In this document: piece after piece, positions 41,492 to 49,334 of the stretch | How the letters are laid out: every line of letters begins with the position of its first letter | Numbering within the stretch: the first letter of the stretch is position 1 | Source: DASRYH01 sp035687245 | Lineage (GTDB): Bacteria; Actinomycetota; Coriobacteriia; Anaerosomatales; PHET01 | NCBI GenBank assembly: GCA_035687245.1 | Contig: DASRYH010000042.1 | Span: 75,575 to 139,574 of the forward strand | Direction: 5' to 3' | DNA length: 64,000 nt | Program-made: the position numbers and the translations under genes | The notes under the pieces: generated by a model | What the model was told of the DNA's origin: nothing | The model's input: the letters and a program-made list of their open reading frames with translations, nothing else | Database searches by the model: none

Positions 41492-42217
41492 ATGCAGGGC
41501 AATCATAACGCGCGCGACGAGTTCCGCACGGGGCTCAAGAAGTCCCTCCCGGTGATGCTGGGCGTCGTTCCTTTCGGCGTGGCGTACGGCATCCTCGCGG
41601 TCCAAAGCCTCACCATCGGCGAGACGCTGCTGATGTCGGTCGTGGTGTTTGCGGGCGCGTCGCAGTTCATGGCGGCCGGCATGTTCGCGAGCGGCGTGGG
41701 CGGGATCACCATCGTGCTCTCCACGCTGCTCATCAACGTGCGACACCTCGTGATGGGGCTCTCGCTATCGCCGTACCTGTCGGAGACGTCGCCGTGGTGG
41801 CAGCGGCTCGTGGCGTTCGGCATGGTGGACGAGAGCTACATGATCAGCATCACCCACTACCGCGAGCAGGGGAGACCGCAGGGCAGCCCGCACTTCCTGC
41901 TGGCGTCGGGGCTCTCGCTCTACGTGCTGTGGTTCCTCGCGACGCTCGTGGGCGCGGTCGCCGGCGCGTCGATCTCCGACCCGCTGAAGTGGGGCCTCGA
42001 CTTCGCGATGCCGGCCACCTTCCTCACGATGCTGCTCCCGCAAGTGGTCTCGCGCCGACAGCTCGCGGTGGTATCGGCGGCGGCGATCGCGGCGGTGGGC
42101 GCCTACGTCCTCATCCCCGGCAAGTGGTACATCATCATCGCCGTCGTCGCGGGCGTGGCCACCGGCATCATCCTCGAGACGCGCGCTGAGCGACTTGCCG
42201 AAGGGGCCGCGCGATGA
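41492..42217 (+). CDS. azlC: Branched-chain amino acid exporter large subunit AzlC
   Basis: This 241-aa membrane protein has the AzlC signature near its N-terminus (LPVMLGVVPFGVAYGILA) and VVFAGASQFMAAGM, which are strongly conserved. With AzlD it exports branched-chain amino acids (BrnFE/AzlCD/YgaZH type). ATG 41492 is preferred over GTG 41483 for spacing from GGTGAGGG. The azlD gene overlaps by 4 bp. Confidence 0.92.
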   Translation: MQGNHNARDEFRTGLKKSLPVMLGVVPFGVAYGILAVQSLTIGETLLMSVVVFAGASQFMAAGMFASGVGGITIVLSTLLINVRHLVMGLSLSPYLSETSPWWQRLVAFGMVDESYMISITHYREQGRPQGSPHFLLASGLSLYVLWFLATLVGAVAGASISDPLKWGLDFAMPATFLTMLLPQVVSRRQLAVVSAAAIAAVGAYVLIPGKWYIIIAVVAGVATGIILETRAERLAEGAAR

Positions 42218-42540
42218 GGCTCTATCAGACTCTCGTGATCCTCGGGATGGGCGTCGTGACCTACGCGACGCGCGTGGGCTTCATCGGCGTTGCGCGCCAG
42301 TTCGAGCTGCACCCGATGCTGCGCCGCGCGCTCGAGTACGTGCCCGTCTCGATCCTCGCGACCCTCATCTTCCCGACGGTCATCGCGCCGACGGGCCACC
42401 TCGAGTCGCCCTTCACCAACATCTACGTCTGGGCCGCGCTCTTCACGTCCGGCGTGCTGGTGACGACGAAGAAGCCCGTTCTCGCGATCGTGCTGGGCGT
42501 CGCGGGGCTCGTCGCGCTGCGACGCGTGACGGGTGCGTAG
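42214..42540 (+). CDS. azlD: Branched-chain amino acid exporter small subunit AzlD
   Basis: The 108-aa partner of AzlC has about four membrane helices, starting with YQTLVILGMGVVTYATRV and a conserved LEYVPVSILATLIFP segment. It overlaps azlC by ATGA, implying coupled synthesis of the two exporter subunits. No Lrp-type regulator is adjacent. Confidence 0.92.
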   Translation: MRLYQTLVILGMGVVTYATRVGFIGVARQFELHPMLRRALEYVPVSILATLIFPTVIAPTGHLESPFTNIYVWAALFTSGVLVTTKKPVLAIVLGVAGLVALRRVTGA

Positions 42541-42573
42541 TCGCGGGTACGTACTCCGTTGGAGGCGATTGCG

Positions 42574-43059
42574 ATGAAGATGCCGAAGATGTCTGACCTA
42601 TCGGAGCGTTGGGCCGAAGCCGCCGAAGGCTGGGGCGAGCGCGCCGAGCAGGGGCGTGAGATGTTTGTCGACCGCGCGGATGCGAGCCGCGAGATGCTCG
42701 CCGAGCGCGCGGAGATGATCCGCGAGCAGTTCGCGGAGCACTACGACCAGGGTGTTGCCACGCAGTTCGCGGGCTGGACGCTCGTGAGCAGCGGGCTGGC
42801 GCTTGGAGCGACGATGTTTCTGCGTGGCCGTCGCAGCTTCGGCGCATACATCCTGCCGCTGATTCTGGGTGTCACCGGTCTCGCAGTCATGTCGGGCCGT
42901 TCGGCGTGGGAACGCCGCGCGATCTCGATCAGCGACGCCGAAGCGCGCGTGCGCGACCAGCTAGCCGGGCTCGACCCGGTGGCTCGATTCCAGGTCCTTC
43001 GTGATGTAGCCGGCGAGACGGTGCCGTTCGTGAAGCACATCGAACTGCGCCGCAACTAG
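42574..43059 (+). CDS. Membrane protein with N-terminal charged helical region (161 aa, unknown)
   Basis: The first 70 residues are a highly charged, Glu/Arg-rich amphipathic helix with repeated RAE...REM units (coiled-coil-like). Two membrane segments follow (about 70-92 and 97-113), then a soluble tail rich in Arg/Asp. ATG 42574 follows GGAGG by 8 nt; the frame is open from 42559. I do not recognise a family. It follows azlD by 33 bp and is closed by a terminator, so it may be the last gene of the azl operon. Confidence 0.65.
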   Translation: MKMPKMSDLSERWAEAAEGWGERAEQGREMFVDRADASREMLAERAEMIREQFAEHYDQGVATQFAGWTLVSSGLALGATMFLRGRRSFGAYILPLILGVTGLAVMSGRSAWERRAISISDAEARVRDQLAGLDPVARFQVLRDVAGETVPFVKHIELRRN

Positions 43060-43092
43060 CTAGGGGGTGGGGGCTCGCGGAAGCGAGCTTCG

Positions 43093-43135
43093 AGCGACGC
43101 CTCGCCGCACGTCGGGCGAGGCGTCTCGCTTTGTT
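43093..43135 (+). terminator. Rho-independent-like terminator after the azl operon
   Basis: An 11-bp perfect stem (GACGCCTCGCC at 43096-43106 with GGCGAGGCGTC at 43115-43125) is followed by TCGCTTTGTT. It lies 37 bp after the stop of the 161-aa membrane protein and 50 bp before the orphan ABC ATPase gene. Confidence 0.75.
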
Positions 43136-43175
43136 ACGCTGATGCCCAGACGTTAGCCGACGCGAAGGGCACCAG

Positions 43176-43967
43176 GTGATCTCAGGACGCGAACTGCTCT
43201 CTGTGCGCGGCGCGCAGGTGGTGCGCGACGGGCGTGTGATCCTCGACATCGACGAGTTCGTCGTGCGCGAGGGCGAGCACCTTGCGCTGCTGGGCCCCAA
43301 CGGCGCCGGCAAGTCCACGCTGATCGGCCTGCTCACCCGCGACGTCCTGCCGCTTTGGGCCGACCCCTACCCGGTGCTCTTCCTGGGCAACCCGCGCATC
43401 GAACTCGCCGAAGCCCGCAAGCTGCTGGGCGTCGTATCGAGCTCCTGGCAGGAGAACGTGCGCGTGCGCCTCACCGTGCGCGAGGTGGTGCTGGGCGGAC
43501 GCTTCGGCGCGCTAGGCATCCCGCCGCACCTGCGCCACACCGTGACTGCCGAAGATGCGTCCGCCGCCGACGCCGCCATCGCCGAACTGGGTATGAGCGC
43601 ACTCGCCGACCGCGTGATGACGACACTCTCAACCGGCGAGGCGCGCCGAGCCCTCATCGCCCGCGCCCTCGTCCACGACCCCGCAGTGCTGGTCCTCGAC
43701 GAGCCCTGTGCTGGCCTCGACCCCACCGCCGCCTGGCAGCTCCGCGACACCATGCGCCGACTTGCCGAAGGCGGACGGACGCTCGTGCTCGTGACGCATC
43801 ACATCGAGGACGTGGTGAGGCAGATCGACAGGGCCGTGCTGATGCGCGAGGCGAGGATTGTCGCCGACGGGCCGAAGCGCGAGGTGCTAACGGGCGAGGC
43901 GCTGGGGGAGTTGTTCGGCGTACCGATCGAGCTAGAGGAGCGTAGCGGCGAGTATCGAATGTGGTGA
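43176..43967 (+). CDS. Orphan ABC transporter ATPase (263 aa)
   Basis: A single ATPase domain with Walker A GPNGAGKST, a signature reading LSTGEARRA (LSTGE for LSGGQ), Walker B VLVLDEPCAGLD and switch His VTHHIED. It is similar to ModF/YlmA-type ATPases, which often stand without a permease. GTG 43176 follows AAGGG. No permease or binding protein is adjacent. It is preceded by a terminator and followed by an inverted repeat, so it is probably monocistronic. Confidence 0.85.
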   Translation: MISGRELLSVRGAQVVRDGRVILDIDEFVVREGEHLALLGPNGAGKSTLIGLLTRDVLPLWADPYPVLFLGNPRIELAEARKLLGVVSSSWQENVRVRLTVREVVLGGRFGALGIPPHLRHTVTAEDASAADAAIAELGMSALADRVMTTLSTGEARRALIARALVHDPAVLVLDEPCAGLDPTAAWQLRDTMRRLAEGGRTLVLVTHHIEDVVRQIDRAVLMREARIVADGPKREVLTGEALGELFGVPIELEERSGEYRMW

Positions 43968-43972
43968 TGGCT

Positions 43973-43994
43973 GAGGTCACGAACCGGTGACCTC
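43973..43994 (+). terminator. Inverted repeat after the orphan ABC ATPase gene
   Basis: GAGGTCAC (43973-43980) and GTGACCTC (43987-43994) form a perfect 8-bp stem with a 6-nt loop, starting 6 bp after the stop codon. There is no T-run, so it is a weak intrinsic terminator or mRNA 3' stabiliser. The rest of 43995-44146 holds no recognisable feature. Confidence 0.4.
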
Positions 43995-44146
43995 GGTCTC
44001 GCCGACGATCGGAGTGAGACGAACTTCGATCGTTGGCACCCTTTGGAAGCGCACCTGCCCGATTTCCACTGTTGGTGCTCGCCCGACTAGCCTATAGCTC
44101 TGCTATTTCGGACTCTAGCGTTTCGGCCGTCGAGCGATGACAGGCG

Positions 44147-44404
44147 CTAGAAACCCGCTACTTGGAGCAAGACAGATCGTGCCGCGGCGCGCAGAGCGTT
44201 TGTCTCATGGATTGCCAGGTTCCTCTGGACCCCTTGGGAGAGCACATCGACGATCTCATCGAGGCTCATGTCCTGCACCCGGTCGTCGGCGGCGACGTAC
44301 GCCGCAACTCTCTTGGGCTCCATTGTGCCTGTGGTCCAGCCGACTGCGATTAGTTCGCTTGAGACTTCAGTCAGCGTGCTGGCCTCGCGCGCCAGATCCA
44401 CCAT
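44147..44404 (-). CDS. Small protein of unknown function downstream of the dGTPase (85 aa)
   Basis: ATG 44404 follows AAGGAGGAG at ideal spacing. The protein is soluble and mostly helical: VSSELIAVGWTTGTMEPKRV, then ADDRVQDMSLDEIVDVLSQG. The helix-turn-like middle (WTTGTMEPKRVAAYVAADD) could be a degenerate DNA-binding motif, but I do not recognise a family. It follows the dGTPase gene on the same strand with its own palindrome-rich promoter between them. The frame is open to 44494 through that promoter, so the shorter start is used. Confidence 0.6.
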   Translation of the reverse strand: MVDLAREASTLTEVSSELIAVGWTTGTMEPKRVAAYVAADDRVQDMSLDEIVDVLSQGVQRNLAIHETNALRAAARSVLLQVAGF

Positions 44405-44443
44405 CGTCGCTCCTCCTTGGGTGCATTCCGCAACTTCTCCACA

Positions 44444-44478
44444 CGATAGTATCGACTCAGTCTGACACAAGACTGAGT
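44444..44478. promoter_or_regulatory. Two adjacent palindromes between the dGTPase and 85-aa genes
   Basis: CGATAGTATCG (44444-44454) is an 11-bp palindrome. Immediately next to it ACTCAGTC (44455-44462) and GACTGAGT (44471-44478) form a perfect 8-bp inverted repeat with an 8-nt loop. The pair may be the operator of the 85-aa gene and/or the transcript end of the dGTPase gene. Confidence 0.45.
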
Positions 44479-44483
44479 ACTCT

Positions 44484-45740
44484 CTAGCTAACATGATGCC
44501 CCATCGCCCGATCGTCGGGCGAGTAGAGCTCTCGGTACAGATCTATTGCAGCGCGGTCGGTCAGCTCGCCTAAGAAGAACGCAGTCTCAATGCGCAGGGC
44601 TTGGTCGGCTGGCCTATCAGATTCGTGAATACGTTCGCGCACATGGAACGGCAGAAGAAGCGAGTCCTCGGTGAGACATTTGAACAAGCATCTGAGTATG
44701 CGGCGCGCCTTTGCGTTCTGTCGGGCAACCAGTGGACTCTTGTAGACCTTCTCATACAAGAAACTGATCATCGCGGTGACTTCCTTCTGCGTGTCATCAG
44801 AGAACGCGACGATCGGGTGGTGCAGCTGCCTTGCTTCGTCCAGTGATCCGACCTCGGCTGCTCGTGTGCGCGTTTCTCGCAACACATCATCGACGAGGCG
44901 GCCAATCATGTGACGGTGGAGCCGACGGTACTTGATGAGATCTGAAGGTACCCCTGCCCAGCCGCCAGGATGTTCGAGGTCGTACTCGGCCTCGGTGACC
45001 TTCCACAATCGCTGCCACAGGTCGAGCCCAAGTTCATCAAAGTCGGCAATTGTTACCACTCCGTACTCAAGGGCGTCATGAATGTCGTGAGTCAAGTAAG
45101 AAACCTGATCCGCGACATCGCTTACTTGAGTCTCAAGTGACGGTGAGGGGTATTCGTCCAGCCCAAGATCTGACAAGAGGGGCGCGCCGGGTTCATCGAA
45201 CGGCGTCTTGTGTCGGCCTATGCCTTCTCTTGTTGCCCATGTGAGGTCCAGGCCGCGGAATCCCGGGTACTGTATCTCCAGTTGGTCGAGAACACGGAGG
45301 GAGTGCTCGTTGGAGTTCCACGCGAGAACTTCCCCAAGCAGTCCCTCGATGGTCTTCTCCCCAATATGGCCGAAAGGCGTATGCCCGACATCGTGGCCAA
45401 GGCATATCGCTTCAGCCAAGTGCGCGTTCAGACCGAGCGAGGAGGCCAGCGAGCGGCCAATCTGGGCCGCCTCCAGCGAGTGCAGAATCCGAGTGCTGAA
45501 CCGATCGCTCTCGGTCACAATGAAAACCTGCGTCTTGTGGGCTAGCCTTCTGAAGGACTCAGAATAGAGAATTCTGTCCTTGTCCCGCTCGAATGAATTG
45601 CGCGGGTCATCATCTGCACCTGAACCATGAACCCTGCGAACCCAGTCTCCACCGCTTGGCGTGGCCAAGTGGTGGAGGTCTTCGTCTTCCCTGCGACCTT
45701 CCTGGCTCACCGCGCCCCCTCTCGTTGCCTCGTCGGGCAT
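44484..45740 (-). CDS. dgt: dGTPase-like deoxynucleoside triphosphate triphosphohydrolase
   Basis: The HD-domain hydrolase cleaves dNTPs to nucleoside and tripolyphosphate. Conserved segments are YSESFRRLAHKTQVF, STRILHSLEAAQIGRSLA (metal-binding His), LGHDVGHTPFGHIGE (HD motif) and VADQVSYLTHDIHDAL (final Asp). ATG 45740 lacks a Shine-Dalgarno; GTG 45710 with GAGGGGG upstream is a strong alternative. By eye the GC content is lower than in flanking genes and no TGCCGAA copies occur, so it may be acquired. dNTP hydrolysis can restrict phage replication, but ordinary nucleotide-pool control is equally possible. Confidence 0.88.
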   Translation of the reverse strand: MPDEATRGGAVSQEGRREDEDLHHLATPSGGDWVRRVHGSGADDDPRNSFERDKDRILYSESFRRLAHKTQVFIVTESDRFSTRILHSLEAAQIGRSLASSLGLNAHLAEAICLGHDVGHTPFGHIGEKTIEGLLGEVLAWNSNEHSLRVLDQLEIQYPGFRGLDLTWATREGIGRHKTPFDEPGAPLLSDLGLDEYPSPSLETQVSDVADQVSYLTHDIHDALEYGVVTIADFDELGLDLWQRLWKVTEAEYDLEHPGGWAGVPSDLIKYRRLHRHMIGRLVDDVLRETRTRAAEVGSLDEARQLHHPIVAFSDDTQKEVTAMISFLYEKVYKSPLVARQNAKARRILRCLFKCLTEDSLLLPFHVRERIHESDRPADQALRIETAFFLGELTDRAAIDLYRELYSPDDRAMGHHVS

Positions 45741-45793
45741 CGTATCAGAGCGAATGACATCGCTTCGCCAACCCTAGATCGGGGAGGGTGGGC

Positions 45794-46306
45794 CTACCAG
45801 CGCTCGAAATGCACCTTCTCCGCATCGAACCGGTTCGCTGGCGGCTTGCCTTCGGCAGGATGCCCGACGGCGATGGTGCCGAGCGGATGGATATGCTCGG
45901 GTAGGTCGAGCGTCTCGCGCACCACGGCGATGCGGTCCTCCCACGGGTGAACGCCGACCCACACCGCACCGAGGCCCAGAGCATTCACCGCGGTGAGGAT
46001 GTTCTCCAGCGCGGCGGTTGAGTCCTGAACCCAGTAGGCGCCCGGATTGCGCTCGGCGGACTCGTCTCCGCACACGACGATCGCGAGCGGGGCGTCGGCG
46101 ATCATCCCGGCCCACTGCGAGGCCTTGGACAGCTTCTCGCGCTGGCCCGCATCGCGCACGACGACGAAGCGCCACGACTGCTGGTTGCGGGCGGTGGGAC
46201 CGGCCATAGCGCACTCGAGCAGCGTCTGGACGGTCTGGTCATCAACCGGGGCATCGGTGTACTTGCGGATGCTTCTCCGGGACAGAATGGCTTCGATGGC
46301 GTCCAC
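45794..46306 (-). CDS. Nitroreductase-family FMN oxidoreductase (170 aa)
   Basis: The family fold is shown by the N-terminal AILSRRSIRKY (FMN phosphate contacts), LLECAMAGPTARNQQSWRFVVV and the C-terminal PLGTIAVGHPAEG. Such enzymes reduce nitroaromatics, quinones or other substrates with NAD(P)H. GTG 46306 with AGAGGT upstream gives the standard length. The frame continues to 46981 only as an antisense-free shadow through the RCC1 gene. It ends 53 bp before the start of the dGTPase gene and begins 18 bp after the RCC1 stop. Confidence 0.9.
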   Translation of the reverse strand: MDAIEAILSRRSIRKYTDAPVDDQTVQTLLECAMAGPTARNQQSWRFVVVRDAGQREKLSKASQWAGMIADAPLAIVVCGDESAERNPGAYWVQDSTAALENILTAVNALGLGAVWVGVHPWEDRIAVVRETLDLPEHIHPLGTIAVGHPAEGKPPANRFDAEKVHFERW

Positions 46307-46323
46307 TGCGGCGACCTCTGCTT

Positions 46324-47958
46324 CTAGGGTTTGACGGGCTTGGTCTTTGCCGAGGTCTTCGACTTGGTGTTGTAGCCGGACTTCGACCCCGTGACCCTGA
46401 CTGAGATCCTCTTGCCGGCGTCGGCACCGGTGAGCACGTACGTGGACTTCGTGGCGCCGACGATCTTCTTGCCGCTTCGCAGCCACTGATACTTGAAGCT
46501 CGGCTTCGGCGACCACGTGCCCCGCTTCACCGTGAGCTTCTTGCCGACCTTGGCCGTGCCGCTGATCTTTGGGGTCGGGGACTTGGAGAACGACTTCAAC
46601 ACCGGCGTGCCTATGGCGTAGGCGCCCGAGTCGTAGGGGAAAACAGATGTGACGCCGCTGATACCTCTGATTCGCGTCGGCGCCCATGCCTCGATCAGCT
46701 TGTACAACCCGCCCTGCGCCGCCCCCACGTGCCCGCCCCAAGCCCAGAGCGTTCCATCGCTCTTGATCGCATAGCCGCCAGTCATGCCCGATTGGCCGAA
46801 AGAACCAGGGCTGCCGCCGCCCCAGACTTCGTAGGCCACGACCTTTCGTACACCGCTCAGGCCGGGCACCTGCATCGGTACCTTGCCAGACCGGTAGTGC
46901 TTCGCGGCGAGGTCGCCATTCGGTTTCGGCCAGCCACCGCCCCAGTAGTAGACAAGGCCGCCCGTGGTCCGGGCGTACCACGTGGCCTCCGACGGGTAGC
47001 TGTCAGCGGTGGGGATGATCTCGACCACATGGCTCAGAACCGGGAGCCGCACCGGGGTGGCACGATCCGTCTTGGTGCCGTCGCCTAGCTGACCCCTGTT
47101 GACGCCCCAGGCCCACACTGAACCGCTCGTCGTCACCGCGTAGGCCGCACCGAGGCCTGCCGTGACTTTGGAGACACCGGTCACGCCAGGGACTTGAGCG
47201 GGCCTGGTGCGACTCGTGGTGGTGCCGTCGCCGAGCTGGCCTCCACGGTTGTCTCCCCATGTCCAAACCGTCCCGTCGGACTTGACCGCATACCAAGACG
47301 TCTGAGTGTTCGATTCGTCGCTGTAGTCTGCGGCGGTGAGCCGAACAATGCCGTCTACGCCGGCGAGCTGCGTCGCCCCCGGCCACGGCACATTCCCCGG
47401 CAAGAGGTACCCGTCGCTATGGAACTCCCAGACGGTGCCGTCCCGCTTCAAGGCGTACCCGCCGTAGCCGCTTTCGTCGAGACTGATGCTTGCCACATCG
47501 GACAACCCAGGCACCGGGGCCGGAGTGTTCTGGAACTCCCAACTCCACACCGTGCCATCTGACCTGACGACATAGGCGCTCGCCTGCTTGAGTGCGATGC
47601 TCTTCACGTCTGACAGTCCGGCCATCTTCGTCGGCGTCTTGATGACGAAGGTGCTGATAGCGCCGTTGTTGTACTGGTCGAAGCTGCCCCATCTCCACAC
47701 TGTGCCATCCTGCTTCACGGCGTAGGTGGCATTCGCATCGTGAGTGATGGAGGACACGCCCGAGAGACCGTGAACCAGAACCGGGCGGCGGCGTAGCTTC
47801 GTGGTTCCGTCACCCACTAACCCGTACTTGTTGTCGCCCCAGCCCAAGACGGGTTTGGTGGTGGCCGCGTGCACGCCCACGGGAGCGACCGTCAGCGCCC
47901 CGAACATCAAGAGAGCAGAAACCAGACAGGCCACTGCCGAGCGCAACGTGTGTCTCAC
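46324..47958 (-). CDS. Secreted RCC1-repeat beta-propeller protein with C-terminal Ig-like domain
   Basis: From GTG 47958 (GGGGG upstream) the protein has a clear signal peptide (RHTLRSAVACLVSALLMFG... cleaved near VHAATT). About six RCC1-type units follow, for example WGDNRGGQLGDGTTTSRTRP and WGVNRGQLGDGTKTDRATP, with the DGTVW strand as the repeat core. The last 85 residues form a Lys/Ser/Thr-rich beta domain (PKISGTAKVGKKLTVKRGTW...) common at the ends of actinobacterial surface proteins. The frame extends to 48066 but the shorter start gives a proper signal. The ligand is unknown. It lacks the dispersed heptamer. Confidence 0.8.
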   Translation of the reverse strand: MRHTLRSAVACLVSALLMFGALTVAPVGVHAATTKPVLGWGDNKYGLVGDGTTKLRRRPVLVHGLSGVSSITHDANATYAVKQDGTVWRWGSFDQYNNGAISTFVIKTPTKMAGLSDVKSIALKQASAYVVRSDGTVWSWEFQNTPAPVPGLSDVASISLDESGYGGYALKRDGTVWEFHSDGYLLPGNVPWPGATQLAGVDGIVRLTAADYSDESNTQTSWYAVKSDGTVWTWGDNRGGQLGDGTTTSRTRPAQVPGVTGVSKVTAGLGAAYAVTTSGSVWAWGVNRGQLGDGTKTDRATPVRLPVLSHVVEIIPTADSYPSEATWYARTTGGLVYYWGGGWPKPNGDLAAKHYRSGKVPMQVPGLSGVRKVVAYEVWGGGSPGSFGQSGMTGGYAIKSDGTLWAWGGHVGAAQGGLYKLIEAWAPTRIRGISGVTSVFPYDSGAYAIGTPVLKSFSKSPTPKISGTAKVGKKLTVKRGTWSPKPSFKYQWLRSGKKIVGATKSTYVLTGADAGKRISVRVTGSKSGYNTKSKTSAKTKPVKP

Positions 47959-48031
47959 AGGATTCCCCCAGCCCCGAAATGACAGACACGAAGACAGTAG
48001 TGGTAGGACGCCCCCGACTACAAGCGCGTGC

Positions 48032-48646
48032 CTACTCCGACCCCAGCTGCCTCTCCAGCCCGTCAAGAATCAGCCCGAGCCCGAACTCGAATGCTGCGTC
48101 CGTGTCGAACGGCGTCGCGGCGAATTCGGCGGCGACCTTCATCGCGTTCGGGAAGCCGCCGTCCGGGATTGCCTCGAGGATCTCCTGCGCGGCCTCGGTG
48201 GCCTCATCGTCACCGTCGGTGCCGATGCTCACGCGCTGGCGTTCGAATCCGTAGATGTAGCCGTCCACCACCACGAATGCGACAGCCGCCTGGGCAGGGG
48301 AGTAGCCGGCGCCGATCAGGATGCCCAGCACGCGGTCCACGTAGCCGATGCTCACGGGGCCGGTCCTGTTGCGTGAGTCGATCAGCGACGACGCCCACTT
48401 GTGACGGGTGAAGACCTCGCGCGCGGAGATGGCCCGGCGGCGCATGGCCTCCTTCCACGGCGTACCTTCGGCAGGCGTCTCGATCTCGCCGATCGCCAAC
48501 TCCGTCATCGCGTCGAGGAGGTCGTCTTTGCCGCGCACGTGGTTGTAGAGCGACGCGGCCTCGATGCCAAGGTGCTTGGCGAGCGTGCGCATGGTGACGG
48601 CGTCGATGCCCTGCTCGTCGGCGAGATCCATCGCCGCCTGCAGCAC
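48032..48646 (-). CDS. TetR-family regulator (start uncertain)
   Basis: The N-terminal HTH (MRTLAKHLGIEAASLYNHVRGKDDLLDAM) and helical C-terminal domain with KEAMRRRAISAREVFTRHKW are of the TetR_C type; the homologue at 63315 shares this layout. The only standard in-frame start is GTG 48646, which truncates helix 1 and has poor Shine-Dalgarno spacing. The frame stays open upstream through KRETLNRER to an ATC at 48694 that sits 7-8 nt after AAGGAAAGG, suggesting a non-canonical start there. It diverges from a DUF6326-DUF4386 operon across two identical palindromes and probably represses both directions. Confidence 0.8.
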   Translation of the reverse strand: MLQAAMDLADEQGIDAVTMRTLAKHLGIEAASLYNHVRGKDDLLDAMTELAIGEIETPAEGTPWKEAMRRRAISAREVFTRHKWASSLIDSRNRTGPVSIGYVDRVLGILIGAGYSPAQAAVAFVVVDGYIYGFERQRVSIGTDGDDEATEAAQEILEAIPDGGFPNAMKVAAEFAATPFDTDAAFEFGLGLILDGLERQLGSE

Positions 48647-48739
48647 GCGCTCCCGGTTCAGCGTCTCTCGTTTGGTGTCCTTCGGAGCAGCGATGGTGGT
48701 GCCTTTCCTTCGGCGAAGCGCGGCTATCAGAATCTCATG

Positions 48740-48797
48740 TTGACAATACTAACAGTGTTAGTACAAACTGTGAACCGGCAATACTAACAGTGTTAGT
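48740..48797. promoter_or_regulatory. Divergent promoters with twin TetR operators
   Basis: The 19-mer CAATACTAACAGTGTTAGT occurs twice (48744-48762 and 48779-48797), each containing the palindrome ACTAACAGTGTTAGT. Rightward, TTGACA (48740-48745) and TACAAA (48762-48767), 16 bp apart, bracket the first operator. Leftward, TTCACA and TAGTAT (17-bp spacer) bracket the same sequence. One repressor could shut off both. Confidence 0.75.
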
Positions 48798-48857
48798 TTC
48801 GGGTTCGCCCGAAGGGTATGCCGGCGCGGGGGATGCGTCGGCTGGAAAGGAGTCGAG

Positions 48858-49283
48858 ATGGCTACTTCGCACAACGACGTGAGGCGGCGCCTCTCGCTGA
48901 CCTGGGTCTTCGTGATGCTCAACATGCTGTACGCGGACATCTTCAGCTTCATGAGTCCGGGCACCCTCAAGATGTTCATGGAGGGCCGCGCCGAAGAGAT
49001 CGTGCTCACACCGATGCTGCTTCTCGTGTTCGCGGTCTTGACCGAGATTCCGCTTGCGATGGTGCTGCTGTCCTACGTGCTCCCGGAGCGCGCCGCGCGC
49101 TGGTCGAACATCGTGGTGGCGGCGTTCACCGTCGTCTACATCTGGGGTGGGGCCTCTGCCTTGCCGCACTACTACTTCATCGCCGCCATCGAGACCGCAG
49201 CCTGCGCGCTGATCGCGTGGACTGCGTGGCAGTGGCGCACCGCCGAGGCGCGCGTTCCGGCCCGCCAGCTGGTTGCGGAGTAG
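48858..49283 (+). CDS. DUF6326 family membrane protein (141 aa)
   Basis: Four hydrophobic helices and the family start (LTWVFVMLNMLYADIFSFMSPG...) match DUF6326, a family of four-helix membrane proteins of unknown function. ATG 48858 follows GGAAAGGAG. It is the first gene after the twin-operator promoter, so it is likely controlled by the divergent TetR regulator together with the DUF4386 gene 51 bp downstream. Confidence 0.75.
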   Translation: MATSHNDVRRRLSLTWVFVMLNMLYADIFSFMSPGTLKMFMEGRAEEIVLTPMLLLVFAVLTEIPLAMVLLSYVLPERAARWSNIVVAAFTVVYIWGGASALPHYYFIAAIETAACALIAWTAWQWRTAEARVPARQLVAE

Positions 49284-49334
49284 GGGATTCGGCAGGCTCG
49301 TGCCCGCGCTGCATCAACGCTAGGAGGGATTCGA

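Noticed and set aside
45794..46981. 395-aa version of the nitroreductase
   Set aside because: The extra N-terminal 225 residues come from reading through the RCC1 gene in another frame and are not nitroreductase-like; GTG 46306 gives the standard protein.
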